From Microvirga aerophila (GTDB lineage: Bacteria > Pseudomonadota > Alphaproteobacteria > Rhizobiales > Beijerinckiaceae): a stretch of DNA of 52,296 nucleotides. Shown here piece by piece: positions 33,144 to 41,131 of the stretch. The stretch covers positions 1 through 52,296 of the forward strand of contig NZ_QOIO01000042.1 of NCBI RefSeq assembly GCF_003332305.1, in the 5' to 3' direction. Position numbers and translations under genes: made by a program. Each line of letters starts with the position of its first letter. Position 1 is the first letter of the stretch. The notes below the pieces were generated by a model that worked only from the letters and a program-made list of their open reading frames with translations, made no database searches and was not told where the DNA came from.

Positions 33144-33770
33144 TCACGGGACGTAGCGCTTCTCCTCCTCGGTGTGCTGATCGCCATGGCCAGCAACACC
33201 TACCATGTGGCGGTAGGACAGTTCCGCACCGGCCCAGCCCGTTACGCCGAGCACTACCACTGTTGCGGTTGACAGTCCAATCTCAGCCGCGCCCGGCATG
33301 ACGCCTGCCTGGCGCTTTTGGCGCAGCGCGAGGTTGGCAGCCGCAAGGCCGAGCGCAAGCGGGTTGCCATAGGCGTGAAGTTTGCCGACCGACTTCTCGC
33401 GGGCGCGGCGGATGGTGAAATAATCAATGGCCCCAACCGCACCTGCAACGAGCCCTGTGACAAGACCCGCGCCAAGCATCCAGCGGGATGTGCGTGACCA
33501 GAACGGATCCTGGGTTGCACGCGCCGCAACGTCGGTGGCGAGCGCCGCAGTTAGGAAAGTGATCGGATACGGGATCAACATAGGGTGAATAGGATGACCC
33601 ATGACCGCAGCAGTACTCGGCAGCCCACGGGCAGGTCGGGCGCGGCTTCCCTGCTCGGGCTGCGCCGTTTCGCGATCTTCCTCCATGCGATACGGCCCGG
33701 GCCGTCCATAAGGTTGGTATGGGTCTTGGCGACGAGGGGCTTGTTGCTGCTCCGGCCTCACCTGGTGCAT
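33144..33770 (-). CDS. DUF2231 membrane protein
   Basis: A 208-residue protein with a polar N-terminus of about 50 residues rich in glutamine, arginine and proline, then a DUF2231 domain. The family mark is GHPIHPMLIPYPITFLTAAL, followed by four hydrophobic segments (for example GAGLVTGLVAGAVGAIDYF and IGLSTATVVVLGVTGWAG). It is an inner-membrane protein of unknown role; relatives often sit near cytochrome genes. The start is uncertain: ATG 33770 is the first, an ATG 28 codons later is also possible, and neither has a strong ribosome site. Confidence 0.85.
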   Translation of the reverse strand: MHQVRPEQQQAPRRQDPYQPYGRPGPYRMEEDRETAQPEQGSRARPARGLPSTAAVMGHPIHPMLIPYPITFLTAALATDVAARATQDPFWSRTSRWMLGAGLVTGLVAGAVGAIDYFTIRRAREKSVGKLHAYGNPLALGLAAANLALRQKRQAGVMPGAAEIGLSTATVVVLGVTGWAGAELSYRHMVGVAGHGDQHTEEEKRYVP

Positions 33771-34029
33771 GGGGATGATCCCTTCAGAGGATTGTGCTTA
33801 GTTGGGCAACGCGCGCAATCCGCGTCCGGCTTATTCAGCTATCAGCGGCGGACTGCCGCAGAGTGTTTGTGAACAGGACTGCTAACCACTCCCCCAATCG
33901 TCACTACGGGGCTGACATGTTCCTAGAACCACAGTGGAGGATCACTTACCGCCTTCTTAGATCGGACCGTGCGCCTTCGGTCACAAGGAATGGCGTCGAT
34001 CGCCATTTCACCATCGGGCTGCTAAAGGA

Positions 34030-34371
34030 CTAAGACTGTTCACGTCCATGTACCTGAGCAGGTGGAGCTGTTGCCTCAACGGCAGTGAAGGTCTCCAGAA
34101 TGCGGTAGGTATGTTCCGAGCCCGCAGGCACCACCCAGGAGTCGCCTGGCTCTAGCCGTACGGTCTGGCCCTCGATCTCCAGTTCAGCCCGTCCCGAGAT
34201 CACGTAGCCAACCACCTCGTACTCCTGCCGGTGAGCCGGCTTGTCTCGGCTTGGTGGTTCATCGCGCCACATGCGCATCGACAGCCTCTTGCCTGAGGCA
34301 AGGTAGACCTCACCCTGATCACCTGTCGGTGAGTGGGCACTGCTTACCTTTGTCACGGTTGTGTCCGTCAT
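34030..34371 (-). CDS. Cupin domain protein
   Basis: A 113-residue single-domain cupin. The metal-site motifs are partly kept: PAHRQEYEVVGYVISGRAEL (histidine and glutamates) and GDSWVVPAGSEHTYRI (histidine). The ATG at 34371 follows GGGAGG with five bases of spacing. Such small cupins are isomerases, dioxygenases or sensors, and the substrate is unknown. It lies alone on the minus strand between DUF2231 and the small zinc-finger-like gene. Confidence 0.85.
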   Translation of the reverse strand: MTDTTVTKVSSAHSPTGDQGEVYLASGKRLSMRMWRDEPPSRDKPAHRQEYEVVGYVISGRAELEIEGQTVRLEPGDSWVVPAGSEHTYRILETFTAVEATAPPAQVHGREQS

Positions 34372-34425
34372 GTCATCCTCCCTGCACAAGGCGGCCAGCC
34401 CTTAAGTTCTTGTGGAGTTTGGTTG

Positions 34426-34578
34426 TCATATGTTCCCGCCGCTTTGCCCCTGGCTTGCATCCTTCTGGCGGTCGAACGCTCTATCGCAGCGCTCAACATG
34501 GGCAGAGGCCCGCTGCTGGACCTCCTGCAAGCTATGGCAGGGGTTCTCCACGTCGTGTTTGCAATAAGGGCACATCAT
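34426..34578 (-). CDS. Small cysteine/histidine protein, possible zinc-binding, 50 aa
   Basis: A 50-residue protein starting MMCPYCKHDVENPCHSLQEV and continuing with ASAHVERCDRAFDR. The Cys-X2-Cys pair, a later Cys-His and the His-X3-Cys could bind zinc in a C2HC manner. GGAGG lies eight bases before the ATG at 34578, which supports translation. The C-terminus is polar. It begins 48 bases downstream of the reading-frame end of the neighbouring intergenic region and is not coupled to the cupin. No named family recognised. Confidence 0.5.
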   Translation of the reverse strand: MMCPYCKHDVENPCHSLQEVQQRASAHVERCDRAFDRQKDASQGQSGGNI

Positions 34579-34735
34579 CGGGGCAGCCTCCGCATGGCCT
34601 GGGATGTGAGGCAACGTGTGGACAACAAGCCGGTTTCAGCTTGGGTGCACCGATATGGGAACGAAAGCCAGGCTGATTGACTAGCCAGTCGCATGGCACA
34701 TTTCCCCACTCGCACTTCAATATCAGGAACTGCCG

Positions 34736-35179
34736 ATGCCTACAGATACGATCCCGCGACCTGCTTTGTTCCTCGGCTGGGCCGGTGTCGTGCCGTTCGC
34801 CCTGTTTGCGGTGGGATCTGTTCTGGACATCCACCTGTGGTCGTGGGATCCGACAATGGCCCTGCGCGCGTATGGCACCTGCATCCTGTCGTTTATGGGC
34901 GGAGCGCAATGGGGCTTGCTGCTGCCACGGGAGGGCGGTCGCGCGCCGTACTTGCGTTACCTGTTCTCGGTTCTCCCAGCGCTGCTCGCGTTCCTATGTC
35001 TGCTCATCCCGAGCACGCCCGGCATGATTGGGCTCGTCGTCGGCTTCCTGGCGCTGCTGGCCTACGACCTTTCGACTGTCCGTCAGGGCCTCGCACCACG
35101 ATGGTATGCTTCTCTGCGGGTTCAACTGACGCTAGCTGTTGTCGCTCTGCTGGGCATCACTGTCTTAGCTCGATTGTAG
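34736..35179 (+). CDS. DUF3429 family membrane protein
   Basis: A 147-residue inner-membrane protein with about five hydrophobic segments: PALFLGWAGVVPFALFAVGS, then GTCILSFMGGAQWGLLL, then two adjacent helices (LFSVLPALLAFLCLLI and GMIGLVVGFLALLAYDL) and a last one ending LLGITVLARL. YGTCILSFMGGAQWG is the family mark. Function is unknown. Its end overlaps the end of the egtD gene by 15 bases in convergent orientation, so both mRNAs would be complementary there. Confidence 0.88.
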   Translation: MPTDTIPRPALFLGWAGVVPFALFAVGSVLDIHLWSWDPTMALRAYGTCILSFMGGAQWGLLLPREGGRAPYLRYLFSVLPALLAFLCLLIPSTPGMIGLVVGFLALLAYDLSTVRQGLAPRWYASLRVQLTLAVVALLGITVLARL

Positions 35180-36118
35180 CAAGTGAAGGCAGAAGCGGTT
35201 CTGCTCATCGCACCAGCACTTCATAGGTTGCCACCCGGCTTGGCTTGCTAAGCTCTGGAATGTACCAGGATCATACTTATACGAAGTGTCCGTGTGGATG
35301 CTCTCACCGATCTCGAACGTGATTGGGACATCCCCAACCTGATACATCAGTGGTTTGGTAGCAACCAGATGAGCCTCAACGCGGAACGGGTTATGCTGCA
35401 CGCGGGCCTCGTGGCGGAAGTCACCGGGATCGAATGCAGTGCCGAGAAGGCGATTGAGGTGGACCAGCAGGTTCTTATGCAGATCAGCCATAAGACCATC
35501 AGCCTGGCTGTAAGCGCGAAACAGGCTCTGTTCATCACGATTGGGATCGGCTCCAACCAGAAACCAGCTCGGCCCAAGTGTCTCGCGTGCCCGCGTCAGA
35601 AAGGCGACGGCGCCTGCAGGATCGGAGTTGCCGATTGTAGAGCCTGGGAAGAACCCAAGGATCGGAGCTGCCCCGCGCTGGATTGGAAGGCTGATCTGCT
35701 TGGTGTAATCCGCGCAAACCGGAGAAACCTCGATCCCCGGATAGTCCTCTGCAATTCGCAGTGTGGCGGCTTCGAGATACTCACGTGAGATGTCGAGCGC
35801 GACGTACCGCGTCGGCGCAGTGAAGGCATCGAGCAGTAAGCGAACCTTGTGGCTTGCTCCGCTGCCAAACTCGACGATCGTTGCTCCAAACCCAACCAGG
35901 CTGCCAATCTCCTCAACCGTCGAGCGCAGGAGAGCACCCTCGCAGCGGGTGAGGTAGTAATCCTGCGTGTGGCAGATGCGGTCGAACAGGGACGAACCCG
36001 TCTCATCCCACAGGTACTTGCCGGGAAGCGTCTTCTGGGCACGAGACAGACCGCCAAGCACATCCCGCAGCACCTCATTTCGCTCAATCAATCTGGCCTC
36101 CTGCGTGAGTATGGTCAT
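35165..36118 (-). CDS. egtD: L-histidine N-alpha-methyltransferase (ergothioneine pathway)
   Basis: A 317-residue SAM-dependent enzyme that trimethylates histidine to hercynine, the first step of ergothioneine synthesis. The family marks are PGKYLWDETGSSLFDRIC, the SAM loop VEFGSGASHKVRLLLDA, and GFFPGSTIGN in the histidine/SAM pocket, followed by a C-terminal beta region (ESIHTDTSYKYDPGTF). Length matches EgtD. No egtB, egtC or egtE is in the window; the partner EgtB is usually adjacent, so it must be elsewhere or lost. The gene ends in a 15-base convergent overlap and starts 17 bases after the kinase stop, so it could be in the same transcript as the hybrid kinase. Confidence 0.93.
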   Translation of the reverse strand: MTILTQEARLIERNEVLRDVLGGLSRAQKTLPGKYLWDETGSSLFDRICHTQDYYLTRCEGALLRSTVEEIGSLVGFGATIVEFGSGASHKVRLLLDAFTAPTRYVALDISREYLEAATLRIAEDYPGIEVSPVCADYTKQISLPIQRGAAPILGFFPGSTIGNSDPAGAVAFLTRARETLGPSWFLVGADPNRDEQSLFRAYSQADGLMADLHKNLLVHLNRLLGTAFDPGDFRHEARVQHNPFRVEAHLVATKPLMYQVGDVPITFEIGESIHTDTSYKYDPGTFQSLASQAGWQPMKCWCDEQNRFCLHLLQSS

Positions 36119-36135
36119 TGATGAGGTTTCCGCCT

Positions 36136-37794
36136 TTAGCCTCCGTCGAGCATGCGCCTTACCTTGGAAGCCAGTTCGGCCGAGGTGAAGGGTTTCCCGA
36201 TCAGGTGCATGCCGGGATCCAGACGGCCATGGTGGACGATGGCGTTCGAGGTGTAGCCCGTGGTGAACAGAACCGGCAGCCCTGGCCTGCGCCGGGAAAC
36301 CTCGTCTGAGAGCGCACGCCCGTTCATCCCTCCGGCCAGAACGACATCGGTGAAGAGGAGCTGGATCTCCGGTTGCCGCTCGACGATCTCCAGAGCCCCT
36401 CGACCGTCGCCGGCCTCGAGGATGCGGTATCCGAGATCCCGCAGTGCCTCGGCGGTGTAGGTTCGCAGATCGGGCTCATCCTCAACGACCAGAATGGTCT
36501 CGCCCGTGCCTCTCACCATCGCGGGGCTCTTTGCGGGCATCTCGGCAGGCTCCTCGTCGGAGCCGATCAGGCGCGGCAGGTAGATCTTGATCGTCGTCCC
36601 TTCACCCAGCTCGCTGTAGATCCGCACATGGCCGTTGGATTGCCGCACGAAGCCGTACACCTGGCTCAGGCCCAGGCCGGTTCCCTTGCCGGCTTCCTTG
36701 GTGGTGAAGAACGGCTCGAACACCTTCTCCATCGTGGCCTTGTCCATGCCGGTACCGGTGTCGGAGACGGCCACGAGCACGTACTGCCCAGGCGGAACAG
36801 GCTCGGCCAAAGCCTCGATATAGTTTTCGTCGAGACGGGCATTGGCCGTCTCGATGGTGAGCTTGCCGCCATCTGGCATGGCATCGCGGGCATTCACGGC
36901 CAGATTGAGGATGGCGTTCTCCAGCTGGTTCGGGTCGGCCTGGGAGCGCCAGAGGCCGCCTCCGAGAACGGTCTCCAGAACAACGACCTCGCCGAGCGTC
37001 CGCCGCAGGAGATCGGACATACCGGCCACCAGCTTGTTCACGTCAATGGGTTTGGGATCAAGCGGCTGACGCCGGGAGAAGGCCAAGAGCCGCTGGGTCA
37101 GGGTCGCCGCGCGTCGGGTCGCCTCCATGGCGTGAGTGGCGGCGCGCTGGAGCCGGTCGGCATCCTCGGGCAGGCGGCGTTGGAGAAGCTCGATGTTGCC
37201 GACAATGATGGTGAGCAGGTTGTTGAAGTCGTGAGCGATGCCGCCGGTGAGCTGTCCGATGGCCTCCATCTTTTGAGCCTGCCGCAGGGCCTCCTCAGCC
37301 TTCAGGCGCTCGGCCACCTCCTGGGTCACCCGCTCCTCGAGGGTCTCGTTCAGGCGCTTGAGCTCCTCGGTCGCGTGCTCTGCCTTCTGCCGGGCAAGGA
37401 GCAGCTCCCGCTCGTATTGGCGCCGGTCGGTAGCGTTGAAGAGGGTGATGCGATGAACCATCGGCCGGCCATTCGCATCCCGCTTCTGGAGCATGTTGGC
37501 TAAGACCGGCAGGGAGCGTCCGCCGGCACAGGTCAGATCAAACGCGATCTCATTGACAAAGCCCTGCATCCGCAGGAGCGGCGTCAGATGCGTGTCATAG
37601 AAGATCTTGGCGCCGATGCTCAGCAGCTCCTGAAAGCACCTGTGGCCGACGACATCCTGCCGCTCCATGCCGATCCAAATGAGGAACGTCTGGTTGGCTC
37701 GGATGATGGTGCCGTCGGGCAGGGTCGACAGGTAGCCGCAGGGGGCGCTCTCGTAGAGTTCCTCGGCCGTCTCGATCAACGAGCCCTGGTCCAT
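36136..37794 (-). CDS. PAS-HisKA-HATPase hybrid histidine kinase with receiver domain
   Basis: A 552-residue cytosolic sensor. Residues about 10-125 form a PAS domain (SAPCGYLSTLPDGTIIRAN). A coiled-coil linker follows, then the HisKA box with the phosphorylated histidine in QLTGGIAHDFNNLL (His188 from this start). The ATPase core shows NAILNLAVNARDAMP (N box), VSDTGTGMD (G1) and GKGTGLGLSQVYG (G2). The last 120 residues are a receiver with ILVVEDEPDLR, the aspartate in LLFTDVVLAG, and IGKPFTSAEL. The stop of the RsbQ-like gene overlaps an in-frame GTG at 37800 (TAGTG). I list the ATG two codons later. Together they look like a small-molecule sensing module. Confidence 0.92.
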   Translation of the reverse strand: MDQGSLIETAEELYESAPCGYLSTLPDGTIIRANQTFLIWIGMERQDVVGHRCFQELLSIGAKIFYDTHLTPLLRMQGFVNEIAFDLTCAGGRSLPVLANMLQKRDANGRPMVHRITLFNATDRRQYERELLLARQKAEHATEELKRLNETLEERVTQEVAERLKAEEALRQAQKMEAIGQLTGGIAHDFNNLLTIIVGNIELLQRRLPEDADRLQRAATHAMEATRRAATLTQRLLAFSRRQPLDPKPIDVNKLVAGMSDLLRRTLGEVVVLETVLGGGLWRSQADPNQLENAILNLAVNARDAMPDGGKLTIETANARLDENYIEALAEPVPPGQYVLVAVSDTGTGMDKATMEKVFEPFFTTKEAGKGTGLGLSQVYGFVRQSNGHVRIYSELGEGTTIKIYLPRLIGSDEEPAEMPAKSPAMVRGTGETILVVEDEPDLRTYTAEALRDLGYRILEAGDGRGALEIVERQPEIQLLFTDVVLAGGMNGRALSDEVSRRRPGLPVLFTTGYTSNAIVHHGRLDPGMHLIGKPFTSAELASKVRRMLDGG

Positions 37795-37799
37795 TTTCA

Positions 37800-38621
37800 C
37801 TACGCAACGGCCTTTGCCGGTGTCGGATCGTCCAGAAAGGCTTCCATGGCAGCAATCGTCTCCTCAGGGGCACTCAGGTTCGGGCAGTGCCCTGTGGCTT
37901 TCAATTGAATGAACTGACTGCCCTCAAGGTTCTGGTGCATGTAGCGCCCAACGGCCTCGGGAGCAATTGCATCCTGAGAGCACTGAAGGATGAGCGCCTT
38001 CGTCTTCACGCTGGGCAGATCAATCCGGTTGTCCGAGAGAAAGGTCACGCGAGCGAAGTGCTTGGCGATCTCGGGATCGGTGCGGCAGAAGCTGTTGGTG
38101 AGCTCCTCGCCGAGCTCAGGGCGATCCGGGTTGCCCATGATCACCGGGGCCATGGTGCTCGACCAGCCGAGATGGTTGCTGTCGAGGAAGTCGAGCAGGC
38201 CCTCGATGTCCTCCTGCTTGAACCCACCGACATAATCGCCGTCGTTGATGTACCTTGGCGAGGGGCCGATCAGGACCAGGCGGTCGAACCGCTCCGGCTC
38301 CCTGATGGCGGTGAGGACCCCGATCGTAGCGCTGACAGAATGGCCGACGAAGATGACGTCCTTCAGGCCCAGCTCCCGGCAGATCGCCAGCACGTCGTCG
38401 GCGTAGCCGTTGAGCGAGCCGTATTTCGCCAAATCGAAGGCGGCGGCATCCGACTGCCCGTGCCCGACATGATCGAAGAGGACTATCTTGTAGCGGTCCT
38501 CGAAGGCCGGCGTGATGAAACGCCACATGTTCTGGTCGCAGCCATAGCCATGGGCAAAGATCATGGGCTGCTGGCCGCGCCCGAACACCTTCACATTGTT
38601 TCGTTCGAGAACGGCAGACAT
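37800..38621 (-). CDS. RsbQ/KAI2-like alpha/beta hydrolase
   Basis: A 273-residue alpha/beta hydrolase of the RsbQ-DAD2-KAI2 type. The nucleophile is Ser95 in FVGHSVSATIG, the acid is in LQCSQDAIAP and the histidine in KATGHCPNLSAPEE. The oxyanion motif is FAHGYGCDQNMW. The lid region GDYVGGFKQEDIEGLLDFL matches that subfamily. In Bacillus, RsbQ works with the PAS phosphatase RsbP to report energy stress. Here the adjacent, translationally overlapping gene is a PAS hybrid kinase, which suggests the hydrolase makes or presents the PAS ligand. The start ATG is followed by SAVLERNNVKVFG, as in relatives. Confidence 0.9.
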   Translation of the reverse strand: MSAVLERNNVKVFGRGQQPMIFAHGYGCDQNMWRFITPAFEDRYKIVLFDHVGHGQSDAAAFDLAKYGSLNGYADDVLAICRELGLKDVIFVGHSVSATIGVLTAIREPERFDRLVLIGPSPRYINDGDYVGGFKQEDIEGLLDFLDSNHLGWSSTMAPVIMGNPDRPELGEELTNSFCRTDPEIAKHFARVTFLSDNRIDLPSVKTKALILQCSQDAIAPEAVGRYMHQNLEGSQFIQLKATGHCPNLSAPEETIAAMEAFLDDPTPAKAVA

Positions 38622-38817
38622 GGGCGCTCCGGGCAGTCCTAAACCGATAGGGGCCGCTCGCTAAGGTGGGGTGCGAGCTTTGCAGTTCAGATGCCCTATC
38701 TAAATGGACTGGCTGTTCTTTCAACATCCGGGTTTGCACACCAGCCATTCGTTGCCGAGCGAGGTCCCACACGGAAGCTCTCCTCTCCTGTCCTCAAGGC
38801 TGATAGCGGAAGTCCTC

Positions 38818-39999
38818 CTACAGGCCATACTTTGAAAACTCCCCGTCGGGGTTGCGCATCGGAGCGAGCGAGAGTGCCGCGTCGAAGAGGCTGCCGTCCT
38901 TGCGGCGCCTGACACTCTCAAACTTCACCATCTCTCCTTGCCGGACCCGCGCGAAGTTCGAGGCCGGCTCATGAGCCCTGTCCTCGGGCATCAGGATCGA
39001 CACAGGTCGGCCGATCGCCTCTGCGGCTGAATAACCGAAGACCTGCTCGGCTGAGGGGTTCCAGGTCAGGATGGTACCGTCGGGCGCAAAGCTCATGATT
39101 GCATCACCGGAGGCCACCACCAGGGCGGCCAGGTGAGCATTGGCTTCTTGGGCCTGCTTCTGCTGCGTCACATCCCGCATGAACAGAGCCAGTCCGTCCT
39201 GGGACGGGTAGACCCGCAGTTCCAGCCAGGCCTTGTGGCCGTCAGGCCAGACATACTCGTGCACAAGGCGTCCCGGGAGGCGCTCGGCCATGGCTTGCTT
39301 GCACAGGCGACCGAGTTCCGCCTCCGCGCTGCCGGGCCACGCCTCCCAGAAGCTCTTTCCGACAATCTCCTCGCGCGGCCGGTCCTCGATCCGAAGCGCC
39401 GCACCATTGATGTCGAGCACTTGGAAATCCGGACCCACCAGGACGAAGCCTTCGCCCATGCTGTCGAGAATGTCCTGGCTGCGATCCCGTTCGGCCCGGA
39501 GCAGGGCCTCAACCCGGCGGCGCTCGGTCACGTCGTTGAACACGCCGATCATCCGCTCCAGTTCGCCCTCGGCACCTGCGACGGCGTTGCTGATGCTGAC
39601 GAGAGTGCGGATCGTTCCGTCAGGACGTCTGACGCGGTACTCGGTTTCCAGGCTCGCCTGCTGTTCCCGCGCGGTCTGCACCTCGCTTGAGACGCGCTCC
39701 AGATCGCGCGGATCGATGCGCCCGAAGATGTCGAAGGCTGTGACCGGCTGACCCGACGGCAAGCCGAACATCTCGTGGCTGCGCTCGTCCAGGAACACCT
39801 CATTTGTTCGCACGTTCCAGTCGAAGGTTCCGAGCCGGGCGATGGAGAGCGCCGCATTCAGGCGTGTCTCCTCCTCGGCAGCCCTGGCCAGAAGGACGGC
39901 ATCTGTCCCAGGTCGAGCCTGCTGCCGGCGCAAGCTTTCGGTGTGAGGTGTCGGAGCAGCCCTGTGAGGTGGCAACGGCTTCGGATTGTCACCGTGCAT
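38818..39999 (-). CDS. Triple-PAS protein without a kinase domain (probably truncated)
   Basis: A 393-residue protein with three PAS domains. PAS1 covers residues about 50-165 (SIARLGTFDWNVRTNEVF, then RRPDGTIRTLVS). PAS2 covers about 175-285 (DSMGEGFVLVGPDFQVLDIN). PAS3 begins about 290 (VVASGDAIMSFAPDGTILTWN) and ends abruptly after SLAPMRNPDGEFSKYGL. Relatives continue from here into a HisKA or HWE kinase, and no kinase sequence follows in any frame, so a deletion at the 3' end is likely. The N-terminal 30 residues are proline- and arginine-rich and overlap a broken parD, and no good ribosome site is visible. The gene may be non-functional. Confidence 0.8.
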   Translation of the reverse strand: MHGDNPKPLPPHRAAPTPHTESLRRQQARPGTDAVLLARAAEEETRLNAALSIARLGTFDWNVRTNEVFLDERSHEMFGLPSGQPVTAFDIFGRIDPRDLERVSSEVQTAREQQASLETEYRVRRPDGTIRTLVSISNAVAGAEGELERMIGVFNDVTERRRVEALLRAERDRSQDILDSMGEGFVLVGPDFQVLDINGAALRIEDRPREEIVGKSFWEAWPGSAEAELGRLCKQAMAERLPGRLVHEYVWPDGHKAWLELRVYPSQDGLALFMRDVTQQKQAQEANAHLAALVVASGDAIMSFAPDGTILTWNPSAEQVFGYSAAEAIGRPVSILMPEDRAHEPASNFARVRQGEMVKFESVRRRKDGSLFDAALSLAPMRNPDGEFSKYGL

Positions 40000-40015
40000 G
40001 GCGGGCCCGGCGGCT

Positions 40016-40160
40016 TGGGAGCCTCTTCTCGCTGGAGGAGGCGGAGCGCGGCTCGTACGACCTCACTGGCGCTTTGGTAGTCGCCCGAGGCGACACGCGC
40101 TTGGATGAAGGCGCTCAGCTCTGCCGTGAGAGAGATATTCTGGGAGATGCGGTTTGCCAT
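40016..40160 (-). pseudogene. ParD-family antitoxin remnant (N-terminal 48 residues)
   Basis: The frame from the ATG at 40160 reads MANRISQNISLTAELSAFIQ and then VASGDYQSASEVVRAALRLLQREEA, the DNA-binding ribbon-helix-helix half of a ParD antitoxin. After about residue 48 the sequence changes to PKPPGPPCTV and becomes unlike ParD. The toxin-binding half and any parE are missing. The triple-PAS gene begins right after this point, so the junction looks like a recombination scar. Confidence 0.65.
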
Positions 40161-40589
40161 GGACTGGGCGAGATAGTGCCCGTTTGTGGCACAGCAAGGG
40201 GAGTGGCTTGGGCGGCGCGAGGATAGCTTGGCCGCTGGATCATCTGAATATCTGACCGTCCCGCGGCACCTCCGCCAAGGAAACCCTTATCAGGGTTCCG
40301 TCAGCTCTCACGAAGTGTGGGAATGATGTTCATGTTGGAAATGACATGGGCCTATCTCGTCACGGATCGTCCGAAGCGGAAAGGCCGCGTAGGGCCAAAA
40401 GCCGTCCGTAAGAGCGGCCGTGCAAAGGTCCGCTCATCTCGAAATTGCGGACCTTTGGCTATCCAGCGTAAGTGAGTCGAAGTTCGGGCGGATTACGCGA
40501 GTTTCGTCCACTGTTACCCGGGCAAAAACAGCTGCAGGACTGAACACACAAGAACGCGATAAAAACCCTTTCCGGTGAAATGTTTTAGG
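40161..40589. other. 429 bases without a gene
   Basis: No coding frame recognised. It contains the inverted repeat at 40423-40457 listed separately and lies between the parD remnant and the tRNA-like sequence. The latter part becomes AT-richer (40500-40590). Confidence 0.5.
40423..40457. repeat. Perfect 11-bp inverted repeat
   Basis: CAAAGGTCCGC at 40423-40433 and its inverse GCGGACCTTTG at 40447-40457, with a 13-base spacer. No T-tract follows, so it is less likely to be an intrinsic terminator. It could be a protein site or the end of a small mobile unit. Confidence 0.5.
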
Positions 40590-40665
40590 TGGTGAGCGCG
40601 CTGGGACTCGGACCCATGACCCTCTGATTAAAAGTCAGCGGATTTATGGGACGAGCTACACACTC
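40590..40665 (-). tRNA. tRNA-Lys(UUU)-like sequence with degenerate D arm
   Basis: On the minus strand 76 bases fit a tRNA with encoded CCA. The acceptor stem GAGTGTG pairs with CGCGCTC (two G-U pairs). The anticodon loop CTTTTAA has anticodon TTT over a stem with four pairs and one mismatch. The T arm is ATGGG TCCGAGT CCCAG, with C where the conserved T55 should be. The D arm GCTC-GTCCCATA-AATC cannot pair properly and lacks the GG pair. It is probably a pseudo-tRNA or a fragment left by an integrative element. Its position marks the left side of the accessory region. Confidence 0.6.
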
Positions 40666-41131
40666 GTGGGAGGCGGGCCCGTCTTGGTTCCCGAAGACCT
40701 ATTGCCCAGAGTTAAATCAAGTTTTGAACCAGCATCACGATTGAACCTGTATTCCGCAGGACGCCTCCTGTACGGCTTGGGTTTTGATGTCTTTCCACAG
40801 AGGAGCGATCCTCATGAAGCCCTATGTTCTCCTTTCGGCAATCGGCTCGACGACAACCGATCCAAAGCTTTCTTGGCGTGGCCTTGGGGGAGCCGGAAAG
40901 CATGGTGGTGCAGCAACAGGACCGGCAGTACATCCGTGCCTGTCCTTGTCCCTGAGCCGAGCGGCCACGACATCAAGTTGAGGGGCTCTCCATGACACGA
41001 GCCTGTATGACAGGGTTGTCAGCTTCATTCTAAAATCGGCCTGAATTTGTTTGAGCAATGCGGTTTGCAAAGCAGCCTCCGAGTTGGCGCTCCCAGTGCC
41101 TGGCGGATGACCTGCGCCGCAGTCCGTGTGT
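40666..41131. other. 466 bases without a supported gene
   Basis: Short frames occur on both strands but have no recognisable product. It lies between the tRNA-like sequence and the PAS-GAF-PAS gene. Confidence 0.5.

Noticed and set aside
36373..37503. 376-codon plus-strand frame opposite the hybrid kinase
   Set aside because: Antisense shadow of a clearly recognised kinase; the product has no domain.
40590..40665. Suppressor tRNA that could explain the in-frame TAG codons
   Set aside because: The anticodon loop CTTTTAA gives anticodon UUU (Lys), not CUA.
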